Part shown: positions 30,701 to 41,436 of the stretch, in pieces
Position numbering within the stretch: position 1 is the stretch's first letter
How the letters are laid out: each line of letters begins with the position of its first letter
Source: Tilletia caries
Lineage: Eukaryota > Basidiomycota > Exobasidiomycetes > Tilletiales > Tilletiaceae
Direction of reading: 5' to 3'
Length of the DNA: 64,000 nucleotides
Assembly: GCA_032718865.1 (NCBI GenBank)
Contig: JALUTQ010000005.1
Coordinates: forward strand, 496,001-560,000
Made by a program: the position numbers and the translations under genes
Notes under the pieces: model-generated
Told to the model about the DNA's origin: nothing
Seen by the model: the letters and a program-made list of their open reading frames with translations, nothing else
Databases searched by the model: none

Positions 30701-32593
30701 CTGCTTCTTCGTCGTCGTCGAATTCGCATTCGAATGGGAATGGGGGTGGGGGTTCCACGGCTGGTGGTGCGAATGGTGGTGGTGGTGGACCTCCCCAACT
30801 GAGAGAACGCGAAAGTCTGCGGAACATGCGCTCGCCGCCTACCTCAGGCCGAACGGCCGCCGTCGTCTCAGCGCAGCATCAGCAGAGCGGAAGCGGCAGT
30901 AGTAGTCAGAGACCGTCGAGTTTACACTCGCATCACTCGTCTCAGCACTCTGCGGACTCGTCGGCGGGGAATGGGATGGGATTCTTGGCGTTACCGCAGG
31001 AACCGGCGAATCATCATACGTGGGATTCGGCGCATACGGTCGTTGGGCGTGCCGGTGCCGGCAACGCCGCGGGCGCCAACGCGGGCGCGGGCAACGTGTC
31101 GGGTACGGCGGCGGCAAGGGCGAACACGTGGTCTACCTCGACGTGGAGGACGAATGGCGGGGCGACGAGCAATAGTGGTGCTGCTAGTGCCGGGAAGGCT
31201 TCCTCGAGGAGGGGTGGGTCGGGGTCGCCGCCGAGGGCGTCGATGATGTGGCAGGCTTCTGGGAATGGGTCTGCGGGCAGTGGTAAATCTGGGTTTGGGA
31301 GGTTTGGGGGTGGGGGTTCTACGACGCTGTCTTCGTCGCTTTATCATAGTGAGTGGTTTCTTCTTTGACCTGGGTTTTTCTTTCTGCTGACTTACGTTTC
31401 CCTCTCCACGTCTCTTTCTCTGCGCAGGTTCCAATGGCGGCGGAATGGACGAGACGAAGGAGACATCGTACGACTATGACTCAAGTTCGCGCTCGACGCA
31501 CGGGGTCGGCAACGCGTCCCCAAGCCCCACACCGATCAAGTCACCCAAGCTATTCAGCGCGCTCCGCTCCAAGCTACGAATCGCGACTTCCTCGAACGCC
31601 TCGAGCTCCTCTCACAACCACATGCACGGCTCCGCAACCGGCAACGGCTCGTCATCGACGACGACGCACTCCTCGAGCACCCGAGATCGATCCTTCGATT
31701 CGCAGGGCGTGATGCATATCGCGGACCGGAGCGCGGCTGCTGCTGCTGCTAAAGCGGCTGCGGGGCTGGAGGAGGAGAAGTCGTTACCCGAGACGCCGGA
31801 GGAGGCGTACAATCGTCGACGGATGCATCAGGCTCCTCCTTCGCCTTTGTCTGCTACGTTTGTGGGTAGCGGTGCGGGTGGGAGAGGAGGCGGATCGTCG
31901 AGGGCGGGGAGTGGCGGGCTTTATACGATCCCGAGTCGGAGTGGGAGTTTGTCAGTTGTTGGGTTGGGTGGGGGTTACCCTTCGCCTTTGGCGCCGAGTA
32001 TTGGGGCGGTATCGACATTGGGATCGGCGGCGTCCCCGCCGCTGCCCCAGTCACAAGCGCAGCCACAGCCACAGGGAGCTGGTGGAGGAGGCGCCGTCGT
32101 GCCCACGAGTGGGACAATGGCCGGTCTCGTCCGCTCGTCGTCGACGCCCAGTCTGGGCTTCTCGCCGAACTCACTCACGACTCCCTCGCTCGACTCGGAC
32201 AGCTCGGGTCAGCATGATGCGGCTGCGGTGCTGGGTGGGTCGTATGGGCTTGGGGTGGGCTTGCCGACGACCGCGAATGGGAATGGGAATGGGGCGGCGG
32301 AGAACAACAACAACAACAACAGCAAGGTTCCGTTCCGGCCTTCGGGCGTGACAGACGTCGTACTGAACAGTCGACATACCTCGCTCCTGGCCTCGCCATT
32401 CGAGGCGGATCCTCCGCGCAACGTTGCAGCCGCGGACGGCCGGTTCAGGGACCCGGAGGTCTCGGCTTTTGATGCGTTGTTGAAGGGGTATTCGGGTTCG
32501 GAGACGCAGGTGCTTAAGCGGGTTAAGGCTGCTGTTGTTGGTGGGGCGGAATCGCCTACAACGACGACGACGACGGGCCGGAAGTGGTTCTAA
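27764..32593 (+). CDS. Large protein with two WW domains, otherwise disordered
   Basis: Exons 27764-28771, 28854-28924, 28997-31348 and 31428-32593. About 335 Ser/Pro/His-rich residues precede WW domain 1 (NFWVVITDPGTGENFF, GECKWEVPPGTFV), which is cut by two introns. WW domain 2 follows at once (GQWVEFFDEQHDLPYFFH, ASQWERPPGF); it has Trp at both signature positions, with Tyr-Phe-Phe in the core. The remaining roughly 1,100 residues are low complexity with short conserved-looking islands (LPETPEEAYNRRRMHQAPPS). WW domains bind Pro-rich ligands, so this is probably a scaffold or adaptor; I cannot name it. One problem: at 30120-30155 the frame passes from one ending AGGGGWGG-stop into another (GGGDDTASISSAGTDFMMN), exactly in G runs of 9 and 7, so a base-count error or a real frameshift is present. 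Confidence 0.72.
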
Positions 32594-33201
32594 GGAGGAT
32601 AGAGGGTGAGGGTCAGGGGACACCGGGAGAGGATAGAGTGTTTCTCAAGAATGATTAGCCCCGACGACGCGGAATCATCAAACATCAAGATTCAAGATTC
32701 AAGATTCAAGATGAAGAATAGACCCCCCCCCCCGAATCGAATACATACGTACGACGAATGCAAAAGACAAGACCTGGAGATGCACTACTGGAACGTTTTT
32801 TTCCCCCGTGCTTTCTCTTCACGACAACGAACGACAACGACACCTTTCAACCAACCTTTCGAATAACCCTTCCACTCATCTAACGGGCCCGGGACGCATG
32901 GGGGCCCGTCTGCTTCTACGATTTCTCTCCCCCATCTTCCGGTTTCTTCGACCTCTCGGATTTTTCGGCATCATCGGGGCCCCGCCCCTAACCCCTCTGC
33001 TTTTTCATTATGTACACATTTACACACTTCACCTATTACCCTGCTTCAACTTCAAGCTTCACGGTCATGGTCGAGGTCCTCCCTCTGCAATTATACGGAG
33101 CTTCCCGTCAATAATAATCTTCAGTTTCTTCTTGTTTTGGCCCCCCTCTTTGGGAAGCGGGAGGCGGGAGGTCTTCGGCTCTAAATTTCGTGACGTCCTT
33201 G

Positions 33202-33207
33202 ACGCGT
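33202..33207. promoter_or_regulatory. MCB-like ACGCGT box upstream of the MutY gene
   Basis: ACGCGT within TTGACGCGTCGCGTCGCG, about 218 bp before the ATG at 33425. In yeasts this motif binds MBF and drives G1/S expression of DNA synthesis and repair genes. The match is exact but short, so function here is inference. Confidence 0.4.
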
Positions 33208-33254
33208 CGCGTCGCGTGCTAGTTCGGAGAGCGCGTTTGGATTTCCGAGAACTT

Positions 33255-33324
33255 TCGGAGGGAAGTGTTGGCGCCATTTGCGCAGCCTAGGGCCAATCGA
33301 TTTTCTCTCGGAGGGAAGTGTTGG
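33255..33324. repeat. 17-bp direct repeat in the MutY promoter
   Basis: TCGGAGGGAAGTGTTGG occurs at 33255-33271 and 33308-33324, 53 bp apart. It may be a regulatory duplicate or a small local duplication. Confidence 0.6.
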
Positions 33325-33424
33325 ACTTCGATGCGTACCACCAGCTTGCTGACGCTGCGCAGGGTTCAAGTTGCGCCTCCCTACGAGATCCTGTTCGCCT
33401 GCGGCTGTCGCGCTCATAGGAGTT

Positions 33425-35873
33425 ATGCCGGCGCCGTCTGACACCCGGAGCGGCCCGCCGAGAGGAGGCAGTCGTCAATCTGACGCTGCTGAGAAGACGA
33501 CGAAGATGGCGGACGTGAAGACGAAGATGCCCACGAACAGCAAGACGATGGCGAAGGGTAAAGGCAAAGGAAAAGGTGCGCAATCCCCCGGGCACTTCCT
33601 TTCGAAGCTCCCACTCCCGCTCGACCCCAGCGAGCGAAGACCAGCCGAGCACGACGAGCGCTACCACGTCCCCCTCCTCCTCTCCCATCCAACAGCCCAA
33701 GACTCCCTCCTAACCTGGTTCGAAAGCGTCCGAACGACCCGCGACATGGCCTGGCGCAAAGACTGGACCGACCCCTCCACCCTCTCCACACCCGACGCAA
33801 GTCTCCGCGGGTACGAAGTCCTCGTCTCCGAGACGATGCTGCAGCAGACGCGGATCGAGACAGTCAAGTCGTACTATGCGAATTGGATGGAGAAGTTCCC
33901 GACGTGGAGGGTGTTGGCGGAGGCGAGTGCTGAGGATGTCATGGCTGCTTGGAGTGGGTTGGGGTATTATTCGCGGGCGACGAGGTTGCATACGGCTGCG
34001 AAGACGGTTCATGAGAGGTATGGCGGTGTGCTTCCTTCCGATCCTTCAGGTCAGTTTGCCCCCCTCTCCCTTTGCACGCGTTCTTACGGCTCCCAAGCCA
34101 AACGCAGCTCTTTATCTTTTGGACTGACGGGATTCATTTTGGGTTGGCTTGATCAGAATTGGAGAAGGAGATAGCCGGAGTAGGAAGGTACACCGCCGGC
34201 GCTGTAAGCTCGATCGTATACGGTATCGCCACGCCCCTGCTTGACGGTAACGTCAGCCGTGTCCTCTCCCGACAGATGGGCCTCTACGCGGACGTCAAGA
34301 GCAAAGCCGTCTCGGACGTCCTTTGGCGCGCGGCCGAGCTTCTCGTCGTTGCCATTAGCAGAGCACGACTTGGCTCGTCTGCAGAGAAGGATGCGGCGGG
34401 GGACGTCGGCAAGGACGAGGACGAAACTGAAGAGGGAGGCGGAAGAGGAGGAGGGGTCGCGCCCAGTGCCACTCCTGGCCAATGGAACCAGGCACTCATG
34501 GAGCTTGGCAGTACGATTTGCACTCCCTTCCCTCGGTGCGCGGAATGTCCCATCCAGAAGAGCTGTCGAGCGTACACGGAAGGTCAAGCACTTGCTCGGT
34601 CGCAGACTCAAGGTCGAAAGGGCAAAACGACACCGACGGATACGATTCCAGTCGAAAGAGGTGTGCCACAACCCATAATCGAAGATATCGAGTCGCTGTG
34701 CTCGATATGCGAGCCTATGCCGAGCTTGGAAGAGGCATTGAGCGACTTGTCTGGGGACGAGGAGAAGAAAACGAGCAGGACTTCCAAGAAGGCAAAGAAG
34801 GAGACGGCTGCGAAGAGTTCATCCTCTACAGGCTCCAAATTGAAGCAGACGACACTCAGCTTTGCGCCGGCCAAGAATTCTCAATCTCAGCTACAGACCG
34901 CGACGGAGACGACGGCGACAGAAGAAGACAAGACGGAAACGTCCGAGGAATTCAGCGCCGAAACGAACAAGGTCGTCCAGGCGCACGTACGCCAGTTCCC
35001 ACTCAAGATCGCGAAGAAGAAGGTCAGGGAGGAAGATGCGGTTGTGTGCATCATTGAGGCGAGACCTGTGTCGTCGTCAGCAGCAGCAGCCGTCGGTAAT
35101 GGGGAGGAAGAGACGGTTGGGAGCAAGAATAAGAAGAAAGCGAAGAGGAAGGCCGGTCCTTCGGAGTCGTACATCCATCCGGACTCGCTCTTCTTGATCA
35201 AGCAACGACCTGACAAAGGTAAGCCCTTCTCTGACCATCTCTTCTTTCTCTGCAGCTATGGCTGCCAAATGAAAGACTGACTCTGGATACTGATTTTACC
35301 TGTCCCTCCCTTTATTGTTCCCCTTGCGCGTCTCCCAGGCCTATTAGCAAGCATGTGGGAGATGCCCACGTACACCTACCCGAACGACGACGACCCAAAG
35401 CGGGACGAGCAGGACCGTCTCAAACGAGCCAAATCACACACCCAGTTGGTCCTTAAGCACGTCGGTCTGCCCGGTGGGATGAGCACCACCACCACCAAGG
35501 CCTCATCACCACTCCAACCGCAGATGCAGATGCTCGGTCTGCATACGCACGTCTTCAGTCATCTGAAGATGCACATGCATGCTGTCCATCTGGTCGTCCC
35601 GCTTCCCGAGGTCGACGGGAAGAAGAAGAAGGAGGACGCGGGCAAAGGAGGAGGAGGGCCGGAGGGGAAGTGGGTCACTCGGAAGGAGTTGGAGGAGGAG
35701 TATTCGATGGGGAATGGGATGCGGATATGCTGGGCCATGGTCAGTGGATCTCAATAACCTTAACCAAGCTAACATTTCCTTGCCCTGTCTGCGACCTTTC
35801 TCTACCTCAGGCAATTCAAGCGAACGAGGTTACACCCCTGCGGGCCACGCTCCGGGAGGATTACAGTTTGTAG
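33425..35873 (+). CDS. MYH1: Adenine DNA glycosylase (MutY homologue)
   Basis: Exons 33425-34049, 34157-35218, 35339-35739 and 35811-35873 give 716 residues. Basic, Lys-rich N-terminus (possible nuclear or mitochondrial signal). Catalytic domain: SETMLQQTRIETVKSYYANW with the catalytic Glu, WSGLGYYSRA, helix-hairpin-helix GVGRYTAGAVSSI and catalytic Asp in LDGNVSRVLSRQ. The [4Fe-4S] loop is C-x6-C-x2-C-x5-C (ICTPFPRCAECPIQKSC). Then a long acidic and Lys-rich linker containing KQTTLSFAP, which only partly resembles a PCNA-binding box. The C-terminal NUDIX-like domain (KGLLASMWEMPTY, HVFSHLKMHMHAVHLVV) recognises 8-oxoguanine. The enzyme removes adenine opposite 8-oxoG. It is longer than typical because of the linker and insertions such as DEDETEEGGGRGGG. 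Confidence 0.93.
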
Positions 35874-36075
35874 CCTCTACTTTCTTTGATTTCGTTTTGT
35901 GTGTGTGTGTGTGGAGAGAGGAGAGGGACCCAAGAGATGGTTTATGTGGAAAGCGGGTCGGGGAGCTGAGAAGGAGAGTCGGAAGAAGGGAAGGTAGGTC
36001 TAAGTGGATGTACCCATTTTGGACAGGGGAGAAAGTGGAAGTGATGCGGATCCGGGATCAGATACGACCTGACGT

Positions 36076-38384
36076 CTAAGCGGCTCGCAACGATGCCACC
36101 TTGGCCTCTGCATCGATGAGCTGTTGATGAGGAAAGCAAAGGAAGAAGACCATTGACGGACGTCAGTAATTGTAGACAGCCACGAGGGGTAGCCAGAGAA
36201 GAAAGAAGGGGGGGATAAACTCACCTCAACAGCCTGCTGAACCACAAGCCTCTTCCTCGCCTCCGCCAACCAATCCGCAGAGAGCGTCTTCCCCCACCCC
36301 TTCAACCGATTCACCTCCCTAACCGCGTCCTCCAACCGGCCCTTCTCCAACCAGAACTCAGCCCGGGCCAGCACCGTCGGGATATCGTCGTCCTTCCCAT
36401 CCTGAGACGCCAGCACGAGCGCTTCGGAGGGCGTCTTCTTCGCGAGGAGCGGTGACAGCGTCGCACTCACGAGATGGGCGAACAGACCGGGCGAACGGGG
36501 TTGGGGGGCCAATACACCCTCAGCGGACGTTGATGACGGTGGTGCGACAGTCGGGTCCGGGAGGAGCGCAACAGACAACACCTTCGGCGCGACCCGTCGC
36601 TTGAACCACGTCTGCAACGTTGTCTCGCTCTCCACGCCTTCGTCTGGGTTGACCCCGCCAGCCTCGAGGGAGGACAGCGCAGCTTCGTATACGTCGGCCG
36701 AGGGGCCCTTGGAGGCGGTGCCGCGCAGGGCGTCGATCTGGGCGCGGAAGGGCGTGCGGTAGGCATACAGGGAGTCATCTCCGCTGGACGAAGCTCCCTC
36801 TACGCCGCCGAGAGCAGCAGAGGACAGTGCACGCACGGCAGCCGTGAGCGTGCGCACCCGCGCCGACTCCGCAAGGATGTTCTCGTTCTCCAGCGCAAGT
36901 TTGTCCAACACGGCCGCCTCCTCCGTAAGCTGTTCAATCTGAGCAAGCCGTGCCCCACGCTCCTTCTCCACAGCCGCTTTGACGCCAGACATCCACTGCT
37001 TTTGAAGCTCGATCCCACGCGAGACGACCTCCTCCTTCAGGCGGGCGCTGATGAGATCATTCTTGACCTCGAGCGACTGTTCGAGTTCACGGGCGTGTTC
37101 CTTCTCCTGACGCTGCCGTTCGCGCTCGAGTTCCTTATTCCACTGGCTGTCCTTGTTCCGCAACTCAGCCTCGGCCTTCTGTTTTGCGCGTTCGAGCTCG
37201 GCATCGGCCTTCTTGGTCGCTCGTTCGAGTTCGGCCTGCGCCTTTGCGAGCTCGGTGCGGAACTTGGCCTCTTGCTCTTCGAGCATTCGTCCCGCGCGTT
37301 GGGCCTCGGCGTGCTTGAGCTGTTCGAATTGGCCGTTGAGACGGGCGATCTCTTGTTCGGCTTGGAGACGGGCCTGTTCGGCGGCGGCAACGGTGCGGTA
37401 CTTGGCGAACGCAGCGGCGTCCTGGTCTGCTCGGTTTGCGCGTTCGGGAAGGGCGACGATGGTAGGCTTGCCCTCCTTCTTGGCCTGGTTGATGCGTTCC
37501 GGCAGGGCGATGATAGGTTGGCCCTGGACGGGGAGAGCCTGTTCGGCGCGGTTGGCAGCCTGGTTGACCTTCTTGGCCGCGGTGCCGGAGAGCTCTTGTA
37601 CCTTGGCGACCGCGTTCTGTGCGAGTTCCTTAGTCTTCTCCCCGGCGGAAGAGAAAGTGCTCTTGGTCGCGTCTGCCTGTGCTTGTGCTTGGTGACCGAG
37701 CTCGTTGGCAGCGTCTTGGCCGCGGTGAAGACCGTGGTTGACGGCTTCCTTTGTGCGCTGTCCGGCGGCGGAGACCTTGTCAGCTGCCTCTCTCGCTGTG
37801 CGGCTGGCCTGATCCTGGAAGGAAGCTGCAGCCTCCCTGGCTCTGTGTTCTGCCTGTCTTGCCTTCTCCTGAGTCTGGAGGAAGGTGCGATCGACGGCTT
37901 CGGAGACGGAGCCGATGGCGGATCGGCCGAGGTCAATGGCGCGGTTGGTCAAGCTGGAGACGTCCGCATCCTTGGTTGAGAAGGTGAGGGAGCGGTCGAG
38001 GTTCCTGCTGGAGAGCTGGTCGAGGATGGCCTCTCCGCCGGGGACGGACTCGACGAAGAAGTCCTGGTAGCGGTCGTTGTTGAGAGCTGCGACGGTGGAG
38101 CCTGTGTAGAAGACGGTGCCGAGGACGAGGGAGTACCCGACGAGGGAGCGGAAGAAGCGGCGCGGCTTGGGCCCTGCTGCTGACGGGGGCGGGAGCGCGT
38201 ACTGTGCTGCTGCTCCTGTTGCGATCCTTGCGACGGTCTCCGGTGCTGGCCCCGCCTGTGGACCGACGGGCCCGGTAGCGAAGCGGCGTGCTGGTAATGA
38301 TTTCCGTCCCACACCGGCGCCTGTGCGGAACGAGTGGCGTGCTGCTGCTGCGACGCTTGAGGAGGACACCACAGCGCACCTCAT
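36076..38384 (-). CDS. MIC60: MICOS complex subunit MIC60 (mitofilin)
   Basis: Exons 38384-36225 and 36120-36076 give 734 residues. The ATG at 38384 starts an Arg/Ser/Ala-rich mitochondrial presequence (MRCAVVSSSSVAAAARHSF); longer upstream frames lack this feature. A single membrane segment follows (LVGYSLVLGTVFYTGSTVAAL, residues about 85-105), then a long intermembrane-space region rich in Ala, Gln, Lys and Glu that forms coiled coils (about 150-500, including repeated AELERATKKADAELERAKQK). The C-terminal mitofilin signature includes RTPFRAQIDALRG, LQTWFKRRVAPKVLSVALLP, AEFWLEKGRLEDAVREVNRL and LKGWGKTLSADWLAEARKRL. The 45-nt last exon codes LIDAEAKVASLRAA. Mic60 shapes cristae junctions and tethers inner to outer membrane. 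It diverges from SNF8, sharing a 328-bp promoter region. Confidence 0.92.
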
Positions 38385-38712
38385 CCTGGCAGAAAGAAGG
38401 ACTACTGTTTGGGAGAGAGGATCGAGGTCGCGCTCATCGCCAGTAATCAATAAATAAGTCATTGTGAGTTGAGTGATGCGGAAGAATCCGGCGCTTCCCA
38501 AAAGTCGCTGGCGTTTTCACCGGAAAATCATTTTCAACGCCATGCAATTTGCAAAGGCCGAAAGATGAAGACCCCATGTACAAAAAGTCTCTGGCAAGCT
38601 CAGTGGGTCTCAACCCTCAGAGCTGCCGCTGCCACTGGCCCACTGCCGCCGCTGCCTCGTCGGACGATACTATCGCACGCTTTCCCCGTCGTTCTCCTGT
38701 GTGCTGCTCACG
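38385..38712. promoter_or_regulatory. Divergent promoter region between MIC60 and SNF8
   Basis: 328 bp between the two start codons. It contains an AT-rich patch (CAGTAATCAATAAATAAGTCATT, about 38440-38463) and no gene. Confidence 0.5.
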
Positions 38713-39636
38713 ATGCGCAGAGGCGGAGGCCTAGCCGCGCTCGACCGCCACTCCACCACAACCTCCTCCTTCGCCGAGCTCTCCTCCGCCCTCTCCGCGG
38801 CCCAACTGTCCGAGCTCCGCACGCAGCTGGCCACCTTCTCCACCGCGTTACGCTCCTTCGCCACAACGCACCGTACCCAGATCCTGCGCGACCCCGAATT
38901 CAGACATGCGTTCCAGAAGATGTGCGCCTCGCTTGGCGTCGACCCTCTCTCCGGCGGTGGGGGCGGTGGTGCGGGTCCGGGCGGGACGGCGACGACGACG
39001 ACGAGGTCACAAGGCTTTTCCAAACGGTTCGGCAGTATCTGGGCCGACATCTTGCCCGGGTTGAGCGACTTCCAATACGACCTCGGTGTCCAGATTATCG
39101 ACGTCTGTCTCTCGACCCGCGCCCTGAATGGAGGCATGATCTCCATGGACGAGCTCATCCTACGCATCATGGCCCTTCGCTCCGGCCTCACGCGCTCTGG
39201 CTCTGGCTCTGGGAGTGGGGGAGGATCGACGGCATTCGACGCCTCTGCGGCTGTCATCACGCCTGACGACATTGCGCGGAGCATCCAACTGCTCGAACCC
39301 CTCGGGAGCGGGTACACCATCATCAACGTGCCCTCATCCTCTTCTTCTTCGAGCAATAGCAAGACGACGCCCCAGTTCCGACAGATGGTCCGCAGCGTGC
39401 CCCGCGAACTCGACATGGACGCCCAAACTGTGCTCGGTATCCTGCTCGCCTCGGACCACCTCACCCTGGATACCCTCGTCCGCGCACAGCCGGGTGTCAA
39501 CAAGCCGGCCTGGACGGAGGAACGGGCGAGGGCGGTGTTGGAGGGGATGCTGATGGGCGAGGGTACGCTCTGGGTCGATGATCAGACTCATCCGCCGCGG
39601 TATTACTCTCTCGCCGCAGCCACTTCCATGCTATAG
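38713..39636 (+). CDS. SNF8: ESCRT-II subunit SNF8 (VPS22)
   Basis: Single exon, 307 residues, from ATG 38713; the family N-terminus is short and begins MRRGGGLAALDR as here. Features: LRTQLATFSTALRSFATTHR (helical), DPEFRHAFQKMCASLGVDPL, KRFGSIWADILPGLSDFQYD followed by LGVQIIDVCLSTR, then tandem winged helices ending in EERARAVLEGMLMGEGTLWV and a short basic-aromatic tail (PPRYYSL). Snf8 forms the core of ESCRT-II with Vps25 and Vps36 and sorts ubiquitinated cargo into multivesicular endosomes. It has two insertions relative to yeast: Gly-rich after GVDPL and SGSGSGSGGG in the first winged helix. Length is otherwise normal. The gene converges with SRP receptor beta, 111 bp away. Confidence 0.92.
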   Translation: MRRGGGLAALDRHSTTTSSFAELSSALSAAQLSELRTQLATFSTALRSFATTHRTQILRDPEFRHAFQKMCASLGVDPLSGGGGGGAGPGGTATTTTRSQGFSKRFGSIWADILPGLSDFQYDLGVQIIDVCLSTRALNGGMISMDELILRIMALRSGLTRSGSGSGSGGGSTAFDASAAVITPDDIARSIQLLEPLGSGYTIINVPSSSSSSSNSKTTPQFRQMVRSVPRELDMDAQTVLGILLASDHLTLDTLVRAQPGVNKPAWTEERARAVLEGMLMGEGTLWVDDQTHPPRYYSLAAATSML

Positions 39637-39747
39637 CGCGTATCTCATTCACCTCCCTCCTTCCCTCTGTTGTATCAGTAGTATAATTCCGTAGCAAAGA
39701 ATGCAAACCCCAAGATTTCCTTCATTGTTGGCAATCTGACAGGGTGT

Positions 39748-41167
39748 CTATACAAGGTCGACGATCCACTTCTTGAGTTCTCCCAGCCCATCGAAACCAG
39801 CACCGCTTCCCGCAGCAGAAGCACCACCCGCCTCCCACCCACGCTCCCGTCCAACCGTACTCAGCAAGATCGGCACCTCCCCATCCAGGACGACCTCCGG
39901 ATCCAGCTTCTCTAGCGAGAAACTCGACGATCCTCCCCCTCCTCCTCCACCAACCCCAGCACCGAGGTAGTAATCCAGCACACCATCCTCATCCCCGCCC
40001 GCATCCCTCCCATCATCCTCATCGACCAATCCACCACCTCCCTTCGACGACGATCCCAAGATCCCACCGAGTCCGAAGAGCCCAAGCACCTGCTTCAACA
40101 CACCGCCGTCGGACTCTCCTTCGCCGCGCGCGACCTCGCCCATGCCTCCGATCTTCGCCTTGGACTGCGCACCAGCAACAGAGGCAGAGGCGGCGGAAGC
40201 AAGGTCCACATCCGCCGCGCGCCGTTTACGAAGTTCGGACTCGAGGGCGGTACGTGCGCGCGAGAGCAGGACGGCTGAGGCTGCTTGGTGTCGTTTGGCC
40301 CGGGCTGCGAGCGCGCCTTCGTCTGTCTCTTGATCTTTTGCGGAGGAGGTGGTGGAGGCGAGGAGGGGAGAGAGGTCGGCGCGTGTGAGGAGGATGGCGA
40401 ATGCTGGTGGGGATGCCGGTTTGTTCTTGTTGCTTGAGGAGAGTCGTTGTCGCGCGAGGGCCATGAGTGTCGAGTGGAGATAGCTGCAGGAAACGCGCAG
40501 GCATGGTAAGCAAAGGGAGGGGAGACGATACCGCGCGACACCAAAGCAACGGAGGGACTCACTCGACAGCCGCGCCAAACGTCTCTGTCCCAGCCGCACC
40601 GGCACCAGCGCCAGAGGAAGCACCCGAGCCACCCCCGCCCCCAAGCGCACCAACCGTATCAACACAAAACAGCAAAACGTCCGCGCCCATCACGATCTGC
40701 ACATGCTTCCCCAACGGCCTCAACCGCGGATGTCCCGGTACGTCATGCAGCACCACATTCGCCTTCCTCCCTTTCCCTTCATCCGAAAGGACGAGCTGGA
40801 CCGAGCTGGACTGTTGGGATGTCTGTGTGTGCGGGGTCTGGCCGTAGAGGAGGGTGCTGTAGAGGGCCGTCTTGCCGGAACCTTGCGGACCGAGCAAGGC
40901 CGTGCTGAGGGGCTGTTTTTTCTTGCTCCTCGTCTTCTCGTCCGAGTCATTCGCTCTTGATGCGACCGAGACGGGCTGGGCGGTGATGGCGCCGGGGGTG
41001 GCGCGGAAGGTGTAGGTGAGCGCGGTGGTGATTACGATGAAGCCGAGTGCTGTTGCGAAGAGGAGGATTGGTGAGGGTTGGAGCGAGGTCGGGTCGAGCA
41101 GACCTGCATCCTGGAGATATGTGTGAAGCGCGTCTGGCCAGCGTATGGCAGGCGCGAGGAACGCCAT
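39748..41167 (-). CDS. SRP102: Signal recognition particle receptor subunit beta
   Basis: Exons 41167-40563 and 40483-39748 give 446 residues. An N-terminal lumenal segment leads to one transmembrane helix (ILLFATALGFIVITTALTY), then an Arf-like GTPase domain: P-loop LLGPQGSGKTALYSTLL, switch II/G3 DVPGHPRLRPLG and a strand VLLFCVDTVGA. The G4 position reads LTRADL rather than NKxD, a divergence tolerated in this family. The C-terminal half has Gly-rich insertions (GVGGGGGGGSSSFSLEKLDP) and ends FDGLGELKKWIVDLV. The subunit anchors SRP receptor alpha to the ER for co-translational targeting. It is longer than yeast Srp102 mainly because of the Gly/Ser/Asp insertions. Confidence 0.88.
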
Positions 41168-41257
41168 CTTGCTCGTTCTACAGCAGAATCTATGGGTTTG
41201 CGCTGCGAGGGTTCGAGGCTGGGAAGACCGAAGAAGTGAGCGGAGACGCGAAAGAGG

Positions 41258-41318
41258 TGACGTCGGTGAATTGGAGCGGAAGTCACGTGACGTGTGCGGT
41301 GGTAGACAAGTATATATA
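41258..41318. promoter_or_regulatory. Divergent promoter elements: CRE-like, CACGTG and TATA
   Basis: Between the divergent starts at 41167 and 41437 lie TGACGTCG (41258-41265), TCACGTGA (41283-41290) and TATATATA (41311-41318). The TATA is 119 bp before the hydrolase ATG and probably serves it. The first two are typical bZIP and bHLH sites. Confidence 0.5.
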
Positions 41319-41436
41319 GGAGGCGACGATCTCCAACTGACTGCCTGGGCATCTTGTATGTAACTTGTTCCATTGATTCATTCCACGTCTCCCTCGCGCA
41401 TTCAATATTCAACTGCAAGACAAAGACCGATACACA

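Larger units (their letters stand above)
32594..33424. other. Intergenic region before the MutY gene
   Basis: The 3' flank of the WW gene has a C run at about 32724-32733 and three tandem AAGATTCAAG-type units at 32682-32712. The promoter side carries an MluI cell-cycle box and a 17-bp direct repeat (listed separately). No gene seen. Confidence 0.45.

Noticed and set aside
29087..30827. Several minus-strand frames across the WW-domain gene
   Set aside because: Low-complexity reverse images of Ser/Gly/Asn codons on the plus strand; no start context or domain.
32682..32712. AAGATTCAAG tandem units as a possible regulatory repeat
   Set aside because: Three short imperfect units in a 3' flank, with a nearby C run; simple slippage is enough explanation.
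37002..37979. 325-codon plus-strand frame in MIC60
   Set aside because: Antisense to the coiled-coil region of MIC60; Leu/Val/Gly-rich composition is the usual reverse image of Glu/Lys/Ala helices.
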